Assembly: GCA_018658605.1 (NCBI GenBank) | Contig: JABHUV010000211.1 | Location: forward strand, 1 to 64,000 | Length of the DNA stretch: 64,000 nucleotides | Origin: Planctomycetaceae bacterium | GTDB lineage: Bacteria > Planctomycetota > Planctomycetia > Pirellulales > Pirellulaceae | Direction of reading: 5' to 3' | Shown: positions 9,084 to 17,109 of the stretch, one piece after another | Layout of the letters: each line of letters opens with the position of its first letter | How positions within the stretch are numbered: position 1 is the stretch's first letter | Translations under genes and position numbers: made by a program | Notes under the pieces: model-generated | Seen by the model: only the letters and a program-made list of their open reading frames with translations | Database searches by the model: none | What the model was told of the DNA's origin: nothing

Positions 9084-9662
9084 ATGACGATGGCAGATGA
9101 ACAAAGCGATGTGCTAAATGACGATTCTGGGATCGATCTCGATCTGAAGAATCCCTTTGTTGCTGCGCTATTGGCTTGGATCGTTCCAGGGCTAGGGCAT
9201 TTCTACCAAGGCCGCACGGCTAAGGCGATCACAATTTTCGTTGCGGTGACGATGTTGTTCATTAGCGGCTATCAAATGGGAGGTGGAAAAGTAGTTTATT
9301 GTTCTTTCACTTCGGAGGATTTGCGCTGGCAATTTGTCGGACAGTTCTTTTTAGGAGCAGCAGCGGTACCAGCTGTTATTCAGAATCGTTCATTACGCAG
9401 CCAGCAACAACTGAGTGCGAATGTGAATTTGTTATGGAACGGTTTTTTGGCTCCACCTACGAGTACCCGCGAGCTTAACAAATGGAATCGTGAATACCAT
9501 TCGTTTTTCCAAATGGGAACTCTATATACATTGGTCGCTGGACTGTTAAATCTTTTTGCTATCTACGATGCGTATGGTGGTCCAGGTGTTTGGCATGATC
9601 CGGTACAGCGCAAGAAACGACTTGCGGCTGTGGCCGAAGCAGCGGACGAGGAGGTCAGTTAG
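9084..9662 (+). CDS. Membrane protein, probably planctomycete DUF6677 family
   Basis: The 192-residue product has an acidic cytosolic start and then the segment NPFVAALLAWIVPGLGHFYQGR, which marks a family I recall as DUF6677, found in planctomycetes. It has about three hydrophobic segments (near residues 28-45, 50-66 and 150-165). The first resembles the TM2-type motif in which a Pro-Gly-x-Gly turn and aromatic residues sit at the membrane border. Function is unknown. Its stop codon directly abuts the ATG of a small membrane protein, so the pair is very likely made together and may interact. Confidence 0.75.
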   Translation: MTMADEQSDVLNDDSGIDLDLKNPFVAALLAWIVPGLGHFYQGRTAKAITIFVAVTMLFISGYQMGGGKVVYCSFTSEDLRWQFVGQFFLGAAAVPAVIQNRSLRSQQQLSANVNLLWNGFLAPPTSTRELNKWNREYHSFFQMGTLYTLVAGLLNLFAIYDAYGGPGVWHDPVQRKKRLAAVAEAADEEVS

Positions 9663-9893
9663 ATGTTTCCATGGAATCTTCTATTGGTCGCTGTCGAACG
9701 TGGCGCGATGTCAGGCATCGAACAACTGTTACTGTTTCTTCCGTTGGTTTTGATTGCTAGCTTGGTTTATGGTGCAACACGGCATGAGCGTTGGCCGGTG
9801 ATTTTCCGTGAAGCCGCGCGAATGGCTGTTTGGTTCGGATTTTTTACCGGCTGTATGTTTATCGTCGTTTTCGTGCTAAGTCAGTTCAATTAA
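9663..9893 (+). CDS. Small two-helix membrane protein
   Basis: The 76-residue product has two strong hydrophobic segments, about residues 20-36 and 53-72, separated by a basic loop (ATRHERWPVIFREAAR). By the positive-inside rule this loop faces the cytosol, so both ends lie outside. The ATG follows the stop of the previous membrane protein gene with no gap. No family is recognised. The tight placement and clean membrane topology support a real gene rather than chance. It may be a partner of the upstream protein. Confidence 0.7.
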   Translation: MFPWNLLLVAVERGAMSGIEQLLLFLPLVLIASLVYGATRHERWPVIFREAARMAVWFGFFTGCMFIVVFVLSQFN

Positions 9894-10065
9894 GCTGTTT
9901 TTAACTTTCTAGCGGTCGATTTAAATCTAATTTGACACAATCTATACTATTTACTGTCTAGTCATTTTGATTCGTTAGCTATTAAAATAGACATTCAAAA
10001 ATCTAATAGACACTTGAGATGGCTTTTCGTACAAATCTTTTCCTGGAGGTTGATATTTACCTCAA

Positions 10066-11454
10066 ATGAGAATTATTATTCTTGGTGCTGGCACTGTTGG
10101 TAGTTGGGTTGCTGAGACATTCTGCAAAGAACATGACGTGACGGTTGTTGACACAGACCTCGAGAGTATACGAGAGATGGACAGTAGTGACGTCCAAGTC
10201 TTGGAAGGCTCTGTTTGTGATCCCGCGGTTTTGTTTGCATCACACATATCCAACATGGAACTCTGTATTGCTGTTACCGGTGATGATGCAACAAATATTC
10301 TGGCGGCAAGCATGGCTAAGCACATGGGTGTTCCGACAGTCATTGCGCGAGTTCAGAACCCCATTCTGTTGGATACCACAACTTTTGATTGTCTAGAAAC
10401 TTTTGAAATTGATCGTTTGATCAGTCTTGAATCTCTTACGGCCGAGCACCTTGCCACGAAGATTAGGACACCAACTTCGGACTTTATTGAACACATTGCC
10501 CAAGGTTCCATTAAGGCAATTGAAGTTGAAATTAGTGGCAAAAATAAGATGATTGGCAAGACCATAGAAGAATCAGGGCTTCCTGAAGGTGTTCACATTG
10601 GGCTCATTCGTAGAAAGAATGCGGATACAGGTCAGCGGGAAGCGCCCCGAATTGCTGTCGCGGATGATGTGCTTTGTGATGGTGATAAAATAACCCTTAT
10701 TGGTGACGATGAGCGTGTAGATGCATTGATCGATGAGATTTATAAAAAACGCAAGAACCAACATGTGGTAATCGCCGGTGGAGGTCGAGTTGGGCGATGT
10801 TTGGCAAAAATACTCGAAGCAGGACCATTTAATGTATGTCTTATTGAAAAAAATGAAGATAAAGTTTTGGAGTTAGCTAACAAGTTAAATCGTGTGGAAG
10901 TAGTACATGGAGATGCGACAACTAATAAAACGCTAATCGCTTTGCGAATAGAAACGGCCGACTTCTTTGTGGCGTGTATCGGTGACGAAGAGAATAATAT
11001 TATGGCTTGCGTTGAAGTCGATCATATTTTTAACAAAACGGACAATGTAGTCCGTGAGGATAGAAGGGTGATGTGTGTTATTCATCGTAAGGACTATTCG
11101 GATATTGTTAAGAAATTGGGAATTGATGAGACCGTTAGTCCTCGCACCGCGATGAAAGACGAGGTACATAAGTACGTAGGTGACAGTGCCGTTCGCTATA
11201 GTCAACGCATCTCCAGTTCAGACATTAGTGTTTATGAAATATTGATAGAAGAAGATGCCCCAGCCATTGAGCACGTGCTTACTAATTTAGACTTGCCCGT
11301 CGGCAGATGGCGAGCAGCAACGCTGACACATAACGGTACCGTCCGAGTGCCACGCCCTGATGATCATTTTGAAGCGGGTGACTATATTGTTGCGCTGATC
11401 CACGATGATGCCGTCGACGAGGTCATCAAGATGTTTACTGGAACGGGACGATAG
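10066..11454 (+). CDS. trkA: Trk potassium uptake regulatory protein TrkA
   Basis: The 462-residue protein is a full-length TrkA with two RCK units. The first Rossmann motif is ILGAGTVGSWVAE at residues 4-16, and the second, VIAGGGRVGRCLAKIL, comes at about residue 230. Each is followed by a RCK-C (TrkA-C) regulatory region. TrkA binds NAD(H) on the inner face of the membrane and gates the TrkH channel subunit, whose gene follows after 3 nt. The 172-nt region upstream holds a TTGACA at 9932-9937 and a 10-bp palindrome GATTTAAATC at 9918-9927, but no convincing paired promoter box. A good purine-rich ribosome site (CCTGGAGG) lies about 20 nt upstream, which is rather far. Confidence 0.93.
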   Translation: MRIIILGAGTVGSWVAETFCKEHDVTVVDTDLESIREMDSSDVQVLEGSVCDPAVLFASHISNMELCIAVTGDDATNILAASMAKHMGVPTVIARVQNPILLDTTTFDCLETFEIDRLISLESLTAEHLATKIRTPTSDFIEHIAQGSIKAIEVEISGKNKMIGKTIEESGLPEGVHIGLIRRKNADTGQREAPRIAVADDVLCDGDKITLIGDDERVDALIDEIYKKRKNQHVVIAGGGRVGRCLAKILEAGPFNVCLIEKNEDKVLELANKLNRVEVVHGDATTNKTLIALRIETADFFVACIGDEENNIMACVEVDHIFNKTDNVVREDRRVMCVIHRKDYSDIVKKLGIDETVSPRTAMKDEVHKYVGDSAVRYSQRISSSDISVYEILIEEDAPAIEHVLTNLDLPVGRWRAATLTHNGTVRVPRPDDHFEAGDYIVALIHDDAVDEVIKMFTGTGR

Positions 11455-11457
11455 CGA

Positions 11458-13410
11458 ATGAATAAACGTCTGATTGCTTATTACCTCAGTACGGTTTGTG
11501 CATTTCTCGCAGCGGCGATGTGCACCTGTTTTCTATTTGCGTTTCCTTGGTTTGGTCATCGCACTGGAGATAATTGGCAATCACAATCGTTTGAAACCAG
11601 TGGATTTTTGGGCTTGCTCCTAAGCGTGATTGTAAGCTTTGCGATTGGTATGACGTTAAGACGGTATGCAGGTGATGACGTCAAATCGGAGATTCCTCGG
11701 CGTAAAGAAGCAATGGCAGTGGTTGGCTTGAGTTGGGTGATAGCTACGATTCTCGGAGCATTGCCGTTTTGGATTAGTGGCACTCGCTATGCAGCTCCTC
11801 TTCGGCTTGACGCGCAGGATCATATTGAAGTCTTTGATATGTCCGTTGCGCCGAGGAAGCAATGGAAAGAATTAGGTCAACCGGTTTCGGCAGGCCAATT
11901 CACAGTGCTCACCGCTTTGCTTGGTAATGACATGCTCGGCAATGACATAAAGAACTACTTGCCCTCACAGGGAATGACATATTTTGAATTGAATAGCGTC
12001 ACGGGCCGAGATGATTGTGTAAATATTGTTAAAAGTCTTGCTGCTATTCCAGGACTTAATCACTGGCTGGAGGTTCCCAATACATCCACTGGTTCGGTTC
12101 GACTTAAGTGGCTAACGATGGAATTTGCGAATTCTGTCTTTGAATCTCAATCCGGCTTTAGCACAACTGGGGCCACCGTCATTAATAAACTAGAAGACCC
12201 AGGGTTAGTACCATATTGCATTTTGTATTGGCGAAGCATGACGCACTTCTTGGGTGGTCTGGGGATTATTGTTTTGTTCGTTGTGCTGCTAGGTGGCGAT
12301 TCGGCTGGCAAAATGCTCATGAAAGCAGAAATGCCCGGACCGTCCAAAGATGGCGCAACCCCCAAGATGCAAGATACGGCTCGCCGATTTGGAATTTTCT
12401 ATCTGGTACTCAATGTCGTGCTAACGGTTTTTCTGATGTTTGCGGGCATGAATTTGTTTGATGCCATTTGTCACGCCTTTGGCACGATGGCCACTGGTGG
12501 CTTTAGTACTTACGACACCAGTGTTGGACATTTTGATAGTGCGACAATCGATTATATTATTACGCTCTTCATGATTGCTGCGGGTACGAACTTCGCCTTG
12601 TTTTACACCTTGGTAGTCTTGGATAAATCGGGAAAAGACTTTTGGGTGTGGATTAAAGATAAGTTCACAAGTATTTTCAGTGACATTGAATTTCGAGTTT
12701 ATTTAGGGATTATTGTTTTTTCAACGATTGTCATCATGGCATCGGGGATGGTCGCAGGGGATTGGGGTTTGACGTCGGCTGCAACCACAGAAGATTCCAT
12801 TGGGGCAACTTTACTGCGCAGTCTCCGATTTGGACTATTTCAGGTTGTGGCAATTGTGACCACAACAGGATTTGGGACAAATGATTTTGATTCGTGGAGC
12901 CAATTCGGCAGATGTCTGATGTTTGCCTTGATGTTCATCGGCGGTTGCGCTGGAAGTACCGGTGGTGGAATGAAAGTCATTAGGCACATTTTGTTTGTGA
13001 AAATATTGGGTCAAGAAATTGAACACGCTTATCATCCATCGGTAGTCCGCTCGTTGAGATTGGGTGGAGTGGTTTATGACCAACAGGAAATGCGACGAGG
13101 AATTTTGGTCTACTTTGGATTGGTTGCTATAATTTTTGCAGCGAGTTGGCTAGCTATCGTAGCGGTGGAACCCAACAGCACTTGGCCGATAGACGAAACA
13201 GAAAACAAACTCATTGATTCAGCCAGTGCGGTGGCGGCGACGTTAAATAATATTGGTCCAGGTTTGGGAATTGTTGGCGCGGCGAATAATTACAGTGACT
13301 TTAGTCCTGCGAGCAAATTGATTTTTACGTGGTTGATGATGCTTGGTCGATTGGAATTGTTCTCCATCCTCGTCATCTTTTCATGGCCTTTTTGGAAACG
13401 ACCGCGCTAA
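11458..13410 (+). CDS. trkH: Trk potassium transporter membrane subunit TrkH with large extra loop
   Basis: All four selectivity-filter repeats are visible: FSTTGATV near residues 234-241, MATGGFSTY, TTTGFGTNDF and GSTGGGMK. These place the product in the TrkH/KtrB family, which carries potassium across the inner membrane with TrkA. At 650 residues it is far longer than the usual 480-500. The excess is mainly at about residues 110-222, a hydrophilic stretch between an N-terminal helix (WVIATILGALPFWISG) and the first pore helix. By topology this insert should face the outside (periplasmic) side. A smaller enlargement lies in the third repeat (about residues 430-460). Translation is probably coupled to trkA. 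Confidence 0.93.
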   Translation: MNKRLIAYYLSTVCAFLAAAMCTCFLFAFPWFGHRTGDNWQSQSFETSGFLGLLLSVIVSFAIGMTLRRYAGDDVKSEIPRRKEAMAVVGLSWVIATILGALPFWISGTRYAAPLRLDAQDHIEVFDMSVAPRKQWKELGQPVSAGQFTVLTALLGNDMLGNDIKNYLPSQGMTYFELNSVTGRDDCVNIVKSLAAIPGLNHWLEVPNTSTGSVRLKWLTMEFANSVFESQSGFSTTGATVINKLEDPGLVPYCILYWRSMTHFLGGLGIIVLFVVLLGGDSAGKMLMKAEMPGPSKDGATPKMQDTARRFGIFYLVLNVVLTVFLMFAGMNLFDAICHAFGTMATGGFSTYDTSVGHFDSATIDYIITLFMIAAGTNFALFYTLVVLDKSGKDFWVWIKDKFTSIFSDIEFRVYLGIIVFSTIVIMASGMVAGDWGLTSAATTEDSIGATLLRSLRFGLFQVVAIVTTTGFGTNDFDSWSQFGRCLMFALMFIGGCAGSTGGGMKVIRHILFVKILGQEIEHAYHPSVVRSLRLGGVVYDQQEMRRGILVYFGLVAIIFAASWLAIVAVEPNSTWPIDETENKLIDSASAVAATLNNIGPGLGIVGAANNYSDFSPASKLIFTWLMMLGRLELFSILVIFSWPFWKRPR

Positions 13411-13432
13411 CAAGTTCTCGGCCTATTTGGAT

Positions 13433-13443
13433 GGAGAAGAGGA
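13433..13443 (+). promoter_or_regulatory. Ribosome binding site deciding the epimerase-like start
   Basis: The purine-rich GGAGAAGAGGA lies 4-14 nt upstream of the ATG at 13448. It supports this start over the upstream in-frame start that would overlap trkH. Confidence 0.6.
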
Positions 13444-13447
13444 ACTG

Positions 13448-14506
13448 ATGGCTGATGCCAATCTAACGGAATTACTATCCGGAGATTGCCCACAATCGGT
13501 GGAGCAATTGGAAGATGTATTGAGTACTCCAACCTCCGCCGTCGTTAATATGTTTTCCCGCCTCGAAGGGCATTTATTGATGGTTGGGGCCGCTGGCAAG
13601 ATGGGGCCAACGATGGTGCGAATGGCCCTCCGTGCGATTGCCGAATCGGGAAGTAAGATGCGACTAACAGCGGTGTCTCGTTTTAGTGATCCCAGCGTAC
13701 GGGGCCGTATGCAAGAGTGGGGGATTGAAACCATCGCTTGTGATTTATTGCAGCCGGCACTGGTGGCGGCGCTGCCCGATTGTACCCATTTGATTAATTT
13801 GACAGGATTCAAGTTTGGCGCTTCTGCTAATCCAGCACTCACTTGGGCAACCAACTGCGATATCCCAGCCACACTTTGTCGTCGCTTTTCAAAAAGTAAG
13901 ATTGTTGCGTTTTCGACCGGCAATGTCTATGCCATGGTGGCACCGGCCACGGGAGGAAGCTTGGAGTCGGATAGTTTGGAACCGTTAGGCGAGTATGCGA
14001 TGGCGGCGTTGGGTCGCGAGCGAATGTTTCAATATTATTGTGAACAACTCCAGATTCCGACGTTGCTCGTGCGTTTAAATTATGCAACAGAATTGCGATA
14101 TGGAGTCTTAGCTGACATTGCGACGTCGGTTTTGAACGATCAATCAATTGACGTGACCACCGGATTTGTCAATGTGATTTGGCAAGGAGATGCAAATGCG
14201 ATGACTTTGCGATGTTTGGAATTGCCGACCGTTCCCGCACGACCGATAAATCTCACCGGACCTGTTGGACTTAGCGTGAGAAGTGTTGCTCAACAGGTAG
14301 CCTCGCGGGTTGGTGTGGCGTTAGAAGTGACTGGAACCGAGAGAGGCGAGGCGTTGTTGAGTCAAGCGACGCATAATTATGAGCTATTAGGAGCTCCTCA
14401 AATGGATTTTGAAACTATGCTGCGGTGGACCGTGCAGTGGCTACAGCAAGGTGGTGAGTCGCTGGGAAAACCTACCAAGTTTAATGCTGCTGACGGTAAA
14501 TTTTGA
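13448..14506 (+). CDS. NAD-dependent epimerase/dehydratase-like protein, catalytic Lys not evident
   Basis: The 352-residue product has a Rossmann fold with nucleotide-binding segment LMVGAAGKMGPTM near residues 44-56 and the later FSTGNVYAM strand, as in extended short-chain dehydrogenases and epimerases. The usual YxxxK pair is not intact: the matching segment reads EYAMAALGRERMF, with alanine where lysine is expected. It may therefore act differently or only bind the cofactor. An upstream in-frame start (13343) would overlap trkH by 68 nt. The ATG at 13448 instead follows AGGA at 13440-13443 and GGAG at 13433-13436, so I choose it. The gene closes the plus-strand run before the palindromic element. 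Confidence 0.75.
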   Translation: MADANLTELLSGDCPQSVEQLEDVLSTPTSAVVNMFSRLEGHLLMVGAAGKMGPTMVRMALRAIAESGSKMRLTAVSRFSDPSVRGRMQEWGIETIACDLLQPALVAALPDCTHLINLTGFKFGASANPALTWATNCDIPATLCRRFSKSKIVAFSTGNVYAMVAPATGGSLESDSLEPLGEYAMAALGRERMFQYYCEQLQIPTLLVRLNYATELRYGVLADIATSVLNDQSIDVTTGFVNVIWQGDANAMTLRCLELPTVPARPINLTGPVGLSVRSVAQQVASRVGVALEVTGTERGEALLSQATHNYELLGAPQMDFETMLRWTVQWLQQGGESLGKPTKFNAADGKF

Positions 14507-14574
14507 GGTGGAGGTAAATTTAACTTCCCAGTCAACGCTTTACGTTGGCGTTTTTGGACTAGAAGTACTCGCTG

Positions 14575-14674
14575 CTCAAAAAGGGTATGTCGCTCTTTGG
14601 TCCCGCTTCTCACAGGCTCCCTCCAACAACACGCTTTTGCGTGATGAATAAACAGCGACATACCACATTTTGAG
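14575..14674. repeat. 100-bp imperfect palindromic element between convergent genes
   Basis: Two arms are near-perfect reverse complements. 14575-14581 pairs with 14668-14674 (CTCAAAA/TTTTGAG), and 14584-14594 pairs with 14654-14664 (GGTATGTCGCT/AGCGACATACC), with a 2 against 3 nt internal bulge. The 59-nt centre holds a second perfect hairpin, CACGC-TTTT-GCGTG, at 14630-14643. The element sits between the convergent ends of the epimerase-like gene (14506) and the regulator gene (14694). It could be a bidirectional terminator, a structured RNA, or a copy of a dispersed palindromic repeat. I found no second copy in this window. Confidence 0.6.
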
Positions 14675-14693
14675 ACTGGTACGGCCATTAGGC

Positions 14694-15521
14694 TTAGACT
14701 GAACTAGCCACCGTTCGGTTGTTTTGCCACTGTTGAATTCGTTCCGTCAGTGAATTAGTTTGTACTCGCTGCGACTGTGAAATAGTGGCGTTAGTTTGGT
14801 CACCACGCTTGGAAGTGAATGTATTGGTGGTAAGTTTTGCGTTGCTAACGCAAGCAATATTGAAACAAGAAATAGACTTCCCACCGTTACTCTGGCCGCT
14901 AACAAACCACGCTCCGTTTTCGTAGAAAATTGCGTGCGGTGAAAACTCAATCCATGTTTCTTCGCCCAACTGTTGAGGAGCACTCGACAGTTTCGAAATG
15001 TCCTTCGTGTCGTTAGCTACCAATAGCTCAATCCGATGGCGTTGCATAATACTGTCGGCCACCGCTTGTAGAATGTCTCGCTGCAGCGAGCAGGGAGTCT
15101 CTTGACTAGAAAAAAATCGACAGGCACGTTGCAAGCGACGGATACTCACACGTTGTGCTTCGTCGAGTTTATCGATGAGCAATTCGAGAGTTTTTTCGAT
15201 GATGGTCCTCGTGCCATCAATTTGGAACCAAGGACAGCAATATAGCCCCAGAACGCATTCACGTATTTGTTCGAGTGCTATTTGTCGGCGGATCGTAAAA
15301 CTGCCTGAAGTTGGCAAAATCCGATAACCGTCGGCGAGATTATCAAAACGAACAGGTAAACCAGAATTACGAATAACACTTAAGTCTCGATAAATAGTAC
15401 GTTTGCTTACTTGGAATCGATCTGCTAATTCAACGGCGTTCAGTCCAGCACCTTGTTGAATACAGGAAATGATTTCCAGAGTGCGAGTAATGTTTTTCTT
15501 GTCGGATGAATTGTGAGTCAT
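14694..15521 (-). CDS. YafY-type transcriptional regulator (HTH plus WYL-like domain)
   Basis: The 275-residue protein starts with a DeoR/HTH_11-type winged helix (about residues 10-60; LADRFQVSKRTIYRDLSVI is the recognition part). Its C-terminal half follows the WYL-domain pattern: SPHAIFYENGAWFVSGQ stands where the family has P-x-x-L-x-x-x-x-G-x-W-Y-L-x-G. The WYL tripeptide itself is WFV here. These proteins bind DNA and sense a small ligand or nucleic acid. The start is ATG at 15521, because GGAGG lies 10 nt upstream on this strand; the open frame runs 34 codons further upstream without support. It is divergent from the asparagine-synthetase-like operon, making it the obvious candidate regulator of that operon. 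Confidence 0.8.
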   Translation of the reverse strand: MTHNSSDKKNITRTLEIISCIQQGAGLNAVELADRFQVSKRTIYRDLSVIRNSGLPVRFDNLADGYRILPTSGSFTIRRQIALEQIRECVLGLYCCPWFQIDGTRTIIEKTLELLIDKLDEAQRVSIRRLQRACRFFSSQETPCSLQRDILQAVADSIMQRHRIELLVANDTKDISKLSSAPQQLGEETWIEFSPHAIFYENGAWFVSGQSNGGKSISCFNIACVSNAKLTTNTFTSKRGDQTNATISQSQRVQTNSLTERIQQWQNNRTVASSV

Positions 15522-15531
15522 GTGATTTTTG

Positions 15532-15536
15532 CCTCC
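15532..15536 (-). promoter_or_regulatory. Shine-Dalgarno site of the WYL-type regulator
   Basis: A perfect GGAGG on the minus strand ends 10 nt before the ATG at 15521. It favours that start over the longer open frame. Confidence 0.7.
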
Positions 15537-15695
15537 ATGCAAAATTCGTACATTGTGAAAAAGTTGCAAACGATTGCCGCAACAACAGTGAAGAACAACT
15601 GCTCTATATCCTTCAGTTGCCAACGAAGGTTAAAAGGCGCCCTTAAAAACGTCGAAAAGCCAAATAAAAAAGTAGGTTTATGATGAATCCCCAAA

Positions 15696-15729
15696 TAAGC
15701 CGCAATGCGTTAGAATACGGTGCGGCTTA
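15696..15729. promoter_or_regulatory. 9-bp inverted repeat in the divergent regulatory region
   Basis: TAAGCCGCA at 15696-15704 and TGCGGCTTA at 15721-15729 are perfect reverse complements separated by 16 nt. The site lies 48 nt before the ATG of the asparagine-synthetase-like gene and about 175 nt before that of the divergent WYL-type regulator. It may be an operator for that regulator or, as RNA, a hairpin in the operon leader. There is no U-rich tail, so it does not look like a classical terminator. Confidence 0.5.
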
Positions 15730-15765
15730 AAGTTGCCAAAATGAACTCTGTTATTAATGAAAATC

Positions 15766-15770
15766 AGGAG
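15766..15770 (+). promoter_or_regulatory. Shine-Dalgarno site of the asparagine-synthetase-like gene
   Basis: AGGAG ends 7 nt before the ATG at 15778. It lies inside the seven codons that the upstream in-frame ATG at 15757 would add, so the shorter protein is preferred. Confidence 0.7.
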
Positions 15771-15777
15771 AGCTTGT

Positions 15778-17109
15778 ATGCATCCGCACCGTTATGTTGA
15801 ACGTTTAGTTGATTTGATAGATCCCGCGGCAAACATATTGTTCAATGTAACCCACGAAGAAGCTGCGGAAGCCGTGGCTGCAGGTGATACACAGCGGGTT
15901 GGTGAAATCGACGGACAGTTTGCAATCATACAAAAACGTGGCAATATCGTACGCATGGCACGATCCATCGGGCGTCCGATGCGTTATTTTTTGGCAAAGC
16001 GGGCAGCAGGCCCATGCTTAATCGTGGCTGAGCGGATGGAAGAAATCCAGCAGGCATTATCCGAGGAAGGACTTGCTGATCAGTTTCATCCATCGTACAC
16101 ACGAATGGTTCCGGCACATTACATTGTCGAGATTACGTTGATCGGTTGCCCAGATCCAAATCCTGTGAACAAGCGATTCTTCACGCCGCAGCGTAATGAA
16201 CATTCCACAGACCTAGATGAAATAGGTCGGATGTATATGGGTAAAGTTGCTCAAGAATTGAATGATTGGCTTGATCACATTCCTGCTGATGAACCTCTGG
16301 GTGTGTTGTTCTCAGGTGGTATTGATAGTGGTGCAGTCTTACTATTGATACATCACTTATTGCTCCAACGCGGTGAGTCGCCGGCGAGACTTAAAGCATT
16401 CACGCTGAGTGTTGCTGGTACGTCTTCCGATGCCACCAACGCCAAACAGTTCTTAGACGAAACAGATTTAAGCATGTTGCTCGAAGTGATTGATGTTCCC
16501 GCCGAGCAAGTTGATTTCCGTGAAGCGATTCGGATAATTGAAGACTATAAGCCTTTGGACGTACAGTCCGCAACGATGGCCTGGGCCTTGATGAAACAAA
16601 TTCGCCAACAATATCCTGATTGGAAGTATCTTGTTGATGGTGATGGTGGGGACGAAAATTTAAAAGATTATCCCATTGAAGATAATCCTGAACTAACGAT
16701 CGTGAGTGTTTTGAATAATCTGATGCTGTATCAAGAAGGCTGGGGTGTTGATTCTATCAAGCATTCCTTGACGTATTCCGGTGGGCAGAGCCGGGGCCAT
16801 GTGAGATCTTATGCACCAGCGGCGAAACTTGGATTTTGTGGTTTTAGTCCGTTCGCGTTATCAAGTGTGATCGAAGTTGCCGAGGGGATTCCATTTATCG
16901 AATTGACCGATTGGGACCATGAACAGTTGTATCGCTTGAAAGGTGAAATTGTGAAACGCGGAGTGGAAGCGATCACAGGTGTTACGATGCCAGTTTTTGA
17001 GAAATGTCGATTTCAACACGGAGCAGTTTCTCCAGAACGATTTACTGAATTGTTCCCCGTTGACGAACAGGTTTATCGAGATACTTTTGCAGATATCTTT
17101 ATTCGCTAA
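15778..17109 (+). CDS. Asparagine-synthetase-like PP-loop protein lacking the glutaminase cysteine
   Basis: The C-terminal two thirds of this 443-residue protein form an asparagine-synthetase PP-loop domain. The ATP motif LFSGGIDSGA is at about residues 178-186 and DGDGGDEN at 287-294. The N-terminal 140 residues match only the second half of a class II glutamine amidotransferase domain (VGEIDGQFAI at 41-50). The first part, with the catalytic Cys1, is absent. Such enzymes adenylate a carboxylate and join it to an amine; beta-lactam synthetase is a known relative that also lost the cysteine. So it likely forms an amide from a non-glutamine amine. First gene of an operon with a radical SAM enzyme (1-nt overlap) and a flavoprotein. 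Start set by AGGAG at 15766-15770. Confidence 0.8.
   Translation: MHPHRYVERLVDLIDPAANILFNVTHEEAAEAVAAGDTQRVGEIDGQFAIIQKRGNIVRMARSIGRPMRYFLAKRAAGPCLIVAERMEEIQQALSEEGLADQFHPSYTRMVPAHYIVEITLIGCPDPNPVNKRFFTPQRNEHSTDLDEIGRMYMGKVAQELNDWLDHIPADEPLGVLFSGGIDSGAVLLLIHHLLLQRGESPARLKAFTLSVAGTSSDATNAKQFLDETDLSMLLEVIDVPAEQVDFREAIRIIEDYKPLDVQSATMAWALMKQIRQQYPDWKYLVDGDGGDENLKDYPIEDNPELTIVSVLNNLMLYQEGWGVDSIKHSLTYSGGQSRGHVRSYAPAAKLGFCGFSPFALSSVIEVAEGIPFIELTDWDHEQLYRLKGEIVKRGVEAITGVTMPVFEKCRFQHGAVSPERFTELFPVDEQVYRDTFADIFIR

Noticed and set aside
9932..9937. TTGACA as the trkA -35 box
   Set aside because: No fitting -10 at 16-18 nt downstream; TATACT nearby is at the wrong distance.
14398..14688. Minus-strand open frame of 96 codons covering the palindrome
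   Set aside because: Overlaps the epimerase gene end and the inverted-repeat element; its sequence is explained by the palindrome and it has no ribosome site or protein features.
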